From Bacillota bacterium (lineage in GTDB: Bacteria; Bacillota; Clostridia; Christensenellales; Aristaeellaceae): 64,000 bases of DNA. A model generated the notes under the pieces. It saw only the letters and a list, made by a program, of their open reading frames with translations. It was not told the DNA's origin and did not search any database. Below are positions 58,216 to 64,000 of this stretch, piece by piece. The translations under genes and the position numbers were made by a program. The stretch covers positions 1 to 64,000 of the forward strand of contig JAEYOW010000016.1 of NCBI GenBank assembly GCA_023411375.1, written 5' to 3'. The first letter of the stretch is position 1; the number at the start of each line of letters is the position of its first letter.

Positions 58216-60630
58216 TTATTCAACGCCGCGCAGCCAGTGCCCAGACGTGGCCGGTCCTTTTTCAGGCGGCGCGGACGGTTCGCCACGAAGCAGCGCGGCA
58301 AAAGCCGAGGTAAGCTCAAGCTGGCGTTCGGCGGGTTCGACGGTAAAGCGCAGCAGCATGCCCGCGCCCATAGCGCGCCGGTCCGCGTCGTAGGCGTGAA
58401 GGTCGGTCGGCAGCGCGCCGACAACGCTTAGCACGCAGCCCTCGGGGAACACCGTGCGGTAGAGGGGAAAGCGGTAGCCCTTGCGGTCGGTCAGCCCGGC
58501 GTTCTCCCTGCCACAGGCCATGCGTCCGTTTGTACACAGGCCGCAGCCGCCGCGCCCGCCGGACAGGCCGTCCACCGCGCGCTTCGGACAATGGTTGAGC
58601 AGCATTAGCGTTTGCCTGCCGTACATGGTAAGCAGGCAGGGTAGCTCAAAAGGCATAATCGCGCGTTGCTCGGATTTTGTCCATTCAGGCCAGAGCGTAA
58701 AGCCGAGCGCCCGCGTCCGCGTCAACGCGCGCAAACCTTCGCGGTTGGTTATCGGCACGCCTTCGCCCGCGATTACTGGCAGGGTCAGCGGCAACGCAAG
58801 CTGGCCGGCGCTTTCCAGCAGGAGGCCGCCAAGCGTTTTCTCGTGCCTGGCCACAACTGCGAGCGCATCCCCAAGCGCACGCTCCGTCAGTTGGGGAGGC
58901 AGCCTCAGCCATATGCCGCCGGGCAGGGAGGCAAGGTCTGCTTCCAACGCCTCCGGCGTAAAGAAACGGGGCTCATAAATCAGCAAATTGGCCCCGCGGG
59001 CTTTCAAACCGTCCGCCAGAGCCGCGTCTGAGAAAACGACCGCGAGCGTTTGAGCACCGATAGGGGAACCGGACGGCACGTCCGAACCGTCCGCGAGCGG
59101 ACCGGCAAACTCCGGCCCGCGTGCCGGCGTCTCCCCGGCACGCGCGGCAAAGGCTGAGATACGCGCCTCTGCCAGTCGCTCGACAGCCTGCCTGCGCAGG
59201 GCGTTGAGAGCGGAAACAGGCAGAAACAGGCCGTCTTGCATATCGATGGAGAGGTCTTCGGGGCGCGCGAGCAAAAACGGCGTGTCGCCCAGCTTCTCAA
59301 GCTGCCTGCGCGCGTCCTCCGGTGTGGCTTGCCTTGTCTGGGCCCGTTCAACGGACGGGCCGGACGCTTCGGCCACGCTTTGCCCATCGCTGATAAAAAG
59401 CCGCATGGGCGCGCCTGCCTCAAAGCGGGCGCGCATTGAAACGGAAATCGGCTTTGGCGCGTGAGCACGCGCGCGTTCAAGCTGGAGCGCGTCCGAAAGC
59501 CGCGCTACCGAATCGCCCTCGCATACCCTCATGTCCGGCCTCAGGCGCAGCGTCGCGGTACCGCCCGCTTCCACGCTGTGTCCGGAATAGCGCATGTCCA
59601 AATCCTGCGAGCCGCGTATCTGCAAACTGTCCCCATCGGCAAGCGCGCGCTCCAGCCGCACGGCGGCGAAACCGCCTTTGACCCGTAGCACCTTGCCAAG
59701 CGCAACGCCCTCATGCCCGACGCGCTCCATGGCGCAAAGAGCAGCGTCCTGCGCGCCCATGACGTGCCCGCGCGTAAAGCCGCCGCGGTTGAAAATCTGC
59801 AAAAGCTCCTCGCGCATAGCGCTGTCGCCGGGGCGGAACGTCCCTGCGGCGATAGCGTCCAGCGCACGGCGGTACGCGGATGTAACAACAGCCACGTATT
59901 CCGCGCTTTTGAGCCGGCCCTCAATTTTGAGAGAACGGACGCCAGCCCCACATAGCGCGGGCAGATCGTCCCATAGGCAAAGGTCCCTGAGTGAAAGCAG
60001 AGCGCCGCGCCTGTCGTCCAGCCTGAACGCCTGGCGGCAGGGCTGGGCGCAACGGCCGCGATTGCCGCTGCGTCCGCCTGCCATGGAGGACATCAGGCAA
60101 CGGCCGCTAACGGCGGAACAGAGAGCTCCATGGGCAAACACCTCGATTTCAACGCCGGTTTGGACGGCGGCACGAATATCGTCCAGCGAGCATTCGCGTG
60201 CCAGCACCACGCGGGAGAAGCCAAAGCGCCTGGCAAAATCCGCGCCCGAGGCGTTGCAAAGCGCCATCTGCGTGCTGGCATGCAGCGCCAGAGAGGGGAA
60301 ATCCCGCCGTACCATGGCAGCCACGCCCAGATCCTGTACGATCACTGCGTCTGCGCCCGCACGGCAAATCGCGTCAAGCGCCTCGCGCACGGATGAAAGC
60401 TCGTCCTGTTTAACGAGGGTATTGACCGTGACATGCACGCGCACATGATGCAAGTGGGCATAGCGGACCGAACGTTCCAACGTCCCGTCGTCGAAGTTGA
60501 CGGCGGAAGCCCGCGCTCCGAATGACTTGTAGCCCAAATAAACCGCGTCCGCGCCGCAATCGACCGCGGCGCGGAGGGCGGCCTCGTCCCCCGCAGGGCA
60601 CAGAAGCTCGGGTAAAGCCGTCCGCTGCAT
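58216..60630 (-). CDS. U32-family peptidase-like protein (RlhA/TrhP group, RNA hydroxylation)
   Basis: 804 residues. The U32 signature is EVFAHGALCSAVSGRCLMSS near residue 175, followed by GNRGRCAQPCRQAF; these Cys residues, with CPKRAVDG and CGLCTNGRM near 735-755, may bind an Fe-S cluster as in RlhA/TrhP proteins that hydroxylate rRNA or tRNA. The N-terminal half is the TIM-like barrel (ELLCPAGDEAALRAAVDCGADAVYLGYKSFGARASA shows its start), the rest a DUF3656-like region. Substrate specificity is not established. First gene of the operon with mutS2. Confidence 0.88.
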   Translation of the reverse strand: MQRTALPELLCPAGDEAALRAAVDCGADAVYLGYKSFGARASAVNFDDGTLERSVRYAHLHHVRVHVTVNTLVKQDELSSVREALDAICRAGADAVIVQDLGVAAMVRRDFPSLALHASTQMALCNASGADFARRFGFSRVVLARECSLDDIRAAVQTGVEIEVFAHGALCSAVSGRCLMSSMAGGRSGNRGRCAQPCRQAFRLDDRRGALLSLRDLCLWDDLPALCGAGVRSLKIEGRLKSAEYVAVVTSAYRRALDAIAAGTFRPGDSAMREELLQIFNRGGFTRGHVMGAQDAALCAMERVGHEGVALGKVLRVKGGFAAVRLERALADGDSLQIRGSQDLDMRYSGHSVEAGGTATLRLRPDMRVCEGDSVARLSDALQLERARAHAPKPISVSMRARFEAGAPMRLFISDGQSVAEASGPSVERAQTRQATPEDARRQLEKLGDTPFLLARPEDLSIDMQDGLFLPVSALNALRRQAVERLAEARISAFAARAGETPARGPEFAGPLADGSDVPSGSPIGAQTLAVVFSDAALADGLKARGANLLIYEPRFFTPEALEADLASLPGGIWLRLPPQLTERALGDALAVVARHEKTLGGLLLESAGQLALPLTLPVIAGEGVPITNREGLRALTRTRALGFTLWPEWTKSEQRAIMPFELPCLLTMYGRQTLMLLNHCPKRAVDGLSGGRGGCGLCTNGRMACGRENAGLTDRKGYRFPLYRTVFPEGCVLSVVGALPTDLHAYDADRRAMGAGMLLRFTVEPAERQLELTSAFAALLRGEPSAPPEKGPATSGHWLRGVE

Positions 60631-60654
60631 TACATCGCCAGCCTTCCATATTGG

Positions 60655-60693
60655 AAAAAAACGCGGCGTAAGGGACTACGCCCTTGCGCCGCG
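60655..60693 (-). terminator. Terminator of the cyclophilin operon
   Basis: Arms CGCGGCGTAAGGG (60662-60674) and CCCTTGCGCCGCG (60681-60693); on the minus strand the hairpin is followed by seven T. It ends 10 nt before the stop of the second cyclophilin gene and lies just upstream of the U32 start. Confidence 0.85.
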
Positions 60694-60702
60694 CCCGTAC
60701 GC

Positions 60703-61218
60703 TTACAGTTTGGTAAAGGGATACGCCACGCCGTTGGTTTCCACGCGGATGGATTCGATTACCTGCGGCTCCAAAGGACGGTCCGAGCGGTCGGTCTTTT
60801 GGGAAACAATGCCGTCGGCGACCTCCATGCCGCCAAGCACCTTTCCGAACGCCGCGTAAGCGCCGTCGAGATGGGGACTGTCGCTCGTCATAACGAAGAA
60901 TTGAGAACCGGCGCTGTCCTTCATCATGCTGCGCGCCATGCTAAGCACTCCGTAGGTGTGCTTGAGCGGGTTGGAGACGCCGTTTTGGCTGAACTCGCCC
61001 TTGATGTGGTAACCGGGTCCGCCCATACCCGTGCCGTCGGGGCAGCCGCCCTGAATCATAAACCCAGGAATACAGCGGTGAAAGATCAGTCCGTCATAAA
61101 AGCCGCCGTTGGCAAGCGAGACGAAATTGCCGACGCTTTCAGGCGCGGTGTCGGGATAGAGCTCGCCCGTCATGACGCCGCCGTTTTTCATTTTGATGGT
61201 AAAGGTAGGATTGGACAT
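60703..61218 (-). CDS. Peptidyl-prolyl cis-trans isomerase, cyclophilin type (second of pair)
   Basis: 171 residues of the PpiA/PpiB family without a signal peptide, so cytoplasmic. Active-site segments: FHRCIPGFMIQGGCPDGTG (with catalytic Arg, Phe, Gln), GVLSMARSMMKDSAGSQFF (Gln and Phe of the proline pocket), and AAFGKVLGGMEV. All key residues are present. It lies 20 nt after its paralogue. AAGAAGG lies before the ATG. It probably assists cytoplasmic protein folding. Confidence 0.94.
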   Translation of the reverse strand: MSNPTFTIKMKNGGVMTGELYPDTAPESVGNFVSLANGGFYDGLIFHRCIPGFMIQGGCPDGTGMGGPGYHIKGEFSQNGVSNPLKHTYGVLSMARSMMKDSAGSQFFVMTSDSPHLDGAYAAFGKVLGGMEVADGIVSQKTDRSDRPLEPQVIESIRVETNGVAYPFTKL

Positions 61219-61238
61219 TGGAATAACCTTCTTTCCGC

Positions 61239-61865
61239 TTATTTGGTGGAATCGTTGGAATCCTTGGTCCGCGAACGGTGCTTCACCTTGGGAAGGTTAA
61301 CGTCGGTCGCGGGCGGGGGTAGCTTCTGAAAGGGATAATCCTGCCCGAAAGCCTCCACGCGGATACGGCGGATGACCTGCGGGTGCAACGGCATATGCTC
61401 CGCGCCCGTTTCCACGGCGGAGATCGCCTCGACGATCTTCATGCCCTCCAGCACCTTGCCAAAAACGGCGTAAGCGCCGTTTAAGCAGTTAAGCTCGCGG
61501 CTGTCCCTGGTGGTTACGATATAGAACTGCGAACTGGCCGAATTGTAATGGCCGGCGCGCGCCATGCACAGGCTTCCGTATTCGTGGGCGAGGCGGTTGG
61601 GCTTGAAACGGTTAAACTCAAATTCGCCCGTGATGCAATAAGGAAGCTCACCATTGGCGGAAGCGCCGCCTTGAATGATGAAGTCCCGGATGCAGCGGTG
61701 AAAGGTGAGGCCGTCGTAAAACCCACCGTTGGACAAGGCGATGAAGTTACCCACCGTCTGCGGAGCGGAGAGCGGGTAGAGTTCGCCGCGTATGACCGCG
61801 TCCGTTTCCATGACGATTTGAAAAACCGGGTTGGGGCGTTTTTTCACCGTGCTGATTCTTGGCAT
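61239..61865 (-). CDS. Peptidyl-prolyl cis-trans isomerase, cyclophilin type (first of pair)
   Basis: 208 residues, a paralogue of the next gene. FHRCIRDFIIQGGASANGE keeps the Arg, Phe and Gln of the active site, and SSQFYIVTT keeps Gln and Phe. Unlike the partner it has an extra insertion (TRDSRELNCLNGAYAVF) and a basic C-terminal tail after residue 185 (KLPPPATDVNLPKVKHRSRTK), which is not part of the domain. AAAGGA lies 9 nt before the ATG. Expressed from the promoter at 61917-61945. Confidence 0.93.
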   Translation of the reverse strand: MPRISTVKKRPNPVFQIVMETDAVIRGELYPLSAPQTVGNFIALSNGGFYDGLTFHRCIRDFIIQGGASANGELPYCITGEFEFNRFKPNRLAHEYGSLCMARAGHYNSASSQFYIVTTRDSRELNCLNGAYAVFGKVLEGMKIVEAISAVETGAEHMPLHPQVIRRIRVEAFGQDYPFQKLPPPATDVNLPKVKHRSRTKDSNDSTK

Positions 61866-61916
61866 GGCACTGCGTCCTTTCGCATGGAGTGAGCTTGGAC
61901 AAGCCGCTTGAAACCT

Positions 61917-61945
61917 ATTATAATATGTTTGTGCGGTGAATGCAA
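61917..61945 (-). promoter_or_regulatory. Promoter of the cyclophilin pair
   Basis: Minus strand TTGCAT (61945-61940), 17-nt spacer, TATAAT (61922-61917), 52 nt before the first cyclophilin ATG. The rest of 61946-62053 shows a small CTGCG/CGCAG hairpin (about 61967-61982) but no gene. Confidence 0.75.
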
Positions 61946-62053
61946 GCTGATACTAATTCTGCGCATTAACGCAGTATCCGTGCGGCGTCATTTGACTCTG
62001 CGCTTTATGGAGAACCCAAGCCCTCCGTATAGCGTTCATCACTGGAATTAGGA

Positions 62054-62974
62054 TTATCCCCGAACGATTCCGGAGGATTCCGTATGCGCTAGCAGGCAGA
62101 CGGGGCAGCTTCCGCGCAGGAGTGATAGGGCCTGCTCCGCCTGCGCGCGCGCTTCGAACACGCCATACACCACGGAGCCGCTGCCCGTCATCATCGCGCG
62201 CACGGCGTGGGCTTCCTCCAGGCCTGCGATCGCCTTGGCCATGGCGGGGCGGCTCTTGAGGCTGACGCCCTCCAGCACGTTGTTCATGGCGCGCCCCAAC
62301 GCGAGCAGGTCCCCGGCCAGCAGCGCCCGCTGCGCTTCGGGATTGTCCGGGCGGCATAAATCGGCCTGCGGTAACGTATCGAAAGCCGAGAAAACCTCGC
62401 GCGTGCTAAGTCCGCCGCAGGGCTGCATAAGGACGAGCCAGACGGGTGGGGGAGCGGGTAGCGCAACGATGGTTTCCCCAATGCCGCCGACGCGCGCCAG
62501 CCCGCCCGTGAGCATGAAGGGGATATCGGCGCCCAGCGACAGGCCTATTTCACGCAGCTCGCCGCCTGATAGTCCGAGCCGCCAAAGCTCGTTAAGGCCC
62601 ACAAGGGCGGCCGCCGCGTCCGCGCTGCCGCCGCCCATGCCCGCGCCCGACGGGATGCGTTTCGCCAGCCGCATGCGCGCGCCTAACTTGATACCGGCTT
62701 TGGCCCGCAAAAGCTCGGCCGCGCGGTATACGAGGTTATCCGGGCCGTAGCTGACGAAAGCGGCGCTCATGCGGTCGGCGGAAGGAGATGCTTCCACAGC
62801 GGGACGGACGGCGTTCGCGGGCTCCAGCGAAAGCCTGTCCGCCAGCTCCAGCCAGAGCGTGTCATATACGCTGACGGACTGCATCAGCATATCCATCAAA
62901 TGGTATCCGTCCTCTCGAACGCCCAGAATGTCCAGCGTCCAGTTGATCTTGGCGCGCGCCTTGAGGCAGAGCAT
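62054..62974 (-). CDS. ispE: 4-diphosphocytidyl-2-C-methyl-D-erythritol kinase
   Basis: 306 residues, GHMP kinase of the non-mevalonate (MEP) isoprenoid pathway. N-terminal ARAKINWTLDILGVREDGYHLMDMLMQSV is the IspE signature; the ATP-binding loop is PSGAGMGGGSADAAAALVGL; ALPAPPPVWLVLMQP and MTGSGSVVYGVF are the C-terminal family motifs. I start at MLCLKARAKIN (62974), with AAAGG about 10 nt upstream; an ATG eleven codons earlier is less likely. Divergent from the DUF1934 gene. Confidence 0.95.
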   Translation of the reverse strand: MLCLKARAKINWTLDILGVREDGYHLMDMLMQSVSVYDTLWLELADRLSLEPANAVRPAVEASPSADRMSAAFVSYGPDNLVYRAAELLRAKAGIKLGARMRLAKRIPSGAGMGGGSADAAAALVGLNELWRLGLSGGELREIGLSLGADIPFMLTGGLARVGGIGETIVALPAPPPVWLVLMQPCGGLSTREVFSAFDTLPQADLCRPDNPEAQRALLAGDLLALGRAMNNVLEGVSLKSRPAMAKAIAGLEEAHAVRAMMTGSGSVVYGVFEARAQAEQALSLLRGSCPVCLLAHTESSGIVRG

Positions 62975-63055
62975 TGCAACGCAACCTTTCCTATGGTATA
63001 GTAGCAATATTATAACAGGTTTTTTGAAAACCGTTAAGGGGGGTGGAGAACCTTC

Positions 63056-63496
63056 ATGCAGACGATTCCCGTGCTCATCTCCATCAATGCCATCGCCCGC
63101 CGGGAGGACGAGCAGGACGAGCCCATGGCGATGCTAACCTCCGGGCGGATGACCGTGGAGGATGAGCGCGTGCTCATCCATTATGAGGAAACGCTTGATG
63201 AAAGCCTGCCGGCGCAGCCGGTTGAAATCACCGTGGCGGGGAACACCGTTTCCATGGTTCGGGGAGGCGCTTTTGAGACGAGCATGGTATTTTGCAAGGG
63301 GCAGCGGTTTGAGGGCCAATACCGCACGCCTTATGGCGATATGGAGCTTGCCGTTTATTGTACGCGCCTGCGGCATGACCTGACGGACGGGGGCGGGGAG
63401 TTGCTTTTGAGCTATCAGTTGGATTTAAACGGGCAGTTTGTCGCGATGCACGAGATGGAACTTCGCCTGATTCCGCAAAATGGGCAGGCTGACTGA
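63056..63496 (+). CDS. DUF1934 (calycin-like) protein
   Basis: 146 residues predicted as a small beta-barrel. It matches the DUF1934/YwiB family: PVLISINAIA at the N-terminus, GRMTVEDERVLIHYEET, FCKGQRFEGQYRTPYGDMELAVYCTRL and LLSYQLDLNGQFVAMHEM. Function unknown; in Bacillota it is often next to argS, but here the following gene is not argS. GGTGGAG lies 7 nt before the ATG. Divergent from ispE. Confidence 0.85.
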   Translation: MQTIPVLISINAIARREDEQDEPMAMLTSGRMTVEDERVLIHYEETLDESLPAQPVEITVAGNTVSMVRGGAFETSMVFCKGQRFEGQYRTPYGDMELAVYCTRLRHDLTDGGGELLLSYQLDLNGQFVAMHEMELRLIPQNGQAD

Positions 63497-64000
63497 AGCG
63501 CGCGCCCGCGCCCGCGACGCTGTGGCCGAATGCGTGGAGCGCCCTTTTTTTCTGAGGCTTAACGGCAAGGACGACGCTCTTTGGGTAAGCGATTTGCCAA
63601 GGCTGTCCGGTCAGACCGAACGCGCGGAGGATGCATTGGGGGCTTTGGGCATCGTGTGCCGTCTGGAGCCATGCTCGCGCCTGTGGCGGATGGACTGGAC
63701 GGCGCAACGGTATGCCATGGCGCTTGAAGGCCTTCCGGCACGGCCGCCCGGGCTGCCCAAGGATGCTTCGCTTCATCCCGCATACGCGCTCTGCCGCCTT
63801 ATGCTTTTGCACTTCGCACCGCTGGATAGACAACCGATGGAACTGGTGCGCCGGGTATTTAAGCTGTGCGAAGGGCCGCGCGGCGTACTCCTTAACGCCG
63901 TACCTGGTCTGCATGCCGAATGCGCGGCGCTGCTCAGGCACCGTGAGGCTTTGCCGCACGCCGCCGGCCGCGTGCTGGCGGAGTGGTTGGAAGAACAGGC
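63480..64000 (+). CDS. Uncharacterised protein, 5' part (cut by window edge)
   Basis: An open frame of at least 173 codons from an ATG at 63480, overlapping the end of the DUF1934 gene by 17 nt, with no stop before the window ends. The visible part is rich in Leu, Ala and Arg (CVERPFFLRLNGKDDALW, ALGIVCRLEPCSRLWRMDW, SLHPAYALCRLMLLHFAPLD, MELVRRVFKLCEGPRGVLLN) and suggests an alpha-helical protein. I do not recognise the family. The long frame and the tight overlap with the gene before support it as a real gene. There is no clear ribosome binding site, so translational coupling is likely. Confidence 0.65.
   Translation, partial: MGRLTEARARARDAVAECVERPFFLRLNGKDDALWVSDLPRLSGQTERAEDALGALGIVCRLEPCSRLWRMDWTAQRYAMALEGLPARPPGLPKDASLHPAYALCRLMLLHFAPLDRQPMELVRRVFKLCEGPRGVLLNAVPGLHAECAALLRHREALPHAAGRVLAEWLEEQ

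Noticed and set aside
1..64000. CRISPR arrays, rRNA genes, prophage modules or a replication origin
   Set aside because: None of the expected repeats, gene sets or DnaA-box clusters was seen on reading both strands.

Overview
The window reads as chromosomal DNA of a GC-rich anaerobic member of the Clostridia (Bacillota). The evidence is gene content: tig-clpP-clpX in one operon, a glycogen operon containing the non-catalytic GlgD subunit, a LytTR-DUF3021 pair, a PdaB/YlxY-type polysaccharide deacetylase, MutS2 and a U32 peptidase, plus strong AGGAGG-type ribosome binding sites and TTGACA/TATAAT promoters. I cannot place it below class with confidence. One envelope trait is unusual: neither of the two ABC solute-binding proteins has a lipoprotein cysteine box, and both look like freely exported proteins.

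Layout. 1-127: right end of an IS3-family insertion sequence. 161-3671 (-): tig-clpP-clpX. 3862-4368 (-): small exported protein. 4461-10365 (-): glgB-glgC-glgD-glgA behind one promoter with a LacI-type operator; the LacI-family gene is divergent (10622-11614). 11875-20768 (+): a branched-chain-amino-acid-type ABC transporter (five genes) running into an Old-Yellow-Enzyme-like Fe-S flavoenzyme, a short-chain dehydrogenase and a fumarate-reductase-like flavoprotein; this looks like uptake plus redox processing of an unknown compound. 20941-27531: exported GH3 enzyme, a two-OB-fold SSB-like protein with a deacetylase, a 2-hydroxyacid dehydrogenase, a DAO-Rieske fusion and a serine beta-lactamase-fold protein. 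27792-32418 (+): sugar-type ABC uptake genes without an ATPase, followed by a ROK regulator. 32677-33110: tRNA-Leu(GAG) with a decayed serine-recombinase tail beside it.

33233-36050: two unrelated sigma-factor units back to back, one with a membrane anti-sigma-like DUF4367 partner. 36299-40107 (+): LytTR regulator, DUF3021 membrane protein, ABC-2 exporter and a membrane-anchored flavodoxin-like protein. 40253-41560 (-): enolase. 41735-49792 (-): complete kdpFABC-kdpD-kdpE including a 29-residue KdpF. Divergent from it (50157-52895, +) lie a TPR protein and a second, shortened KdpD-like kinase with its own response regulator. The shared intergenic region carries two mirror-image arrays of an 8-bp direct repeat, each placed the same distance from a -10 element; this is the clearest regulatory structure in the window.

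53050-60630 (-): U32 peptidase, mutS2, a PhoB/PhoR-like two-component pair and shikimate kinase. 60703-61865 (-): two tandem cyclophilins. 62054-62974 (-): ispE. 63056-64000 (+): a DUF1934 protein and an uncharacterised gene that runs off the end. I saw no rRNA, CRISPR array, prophage or replication origin. All family assignments come from reading motifs by eye; no search was run.
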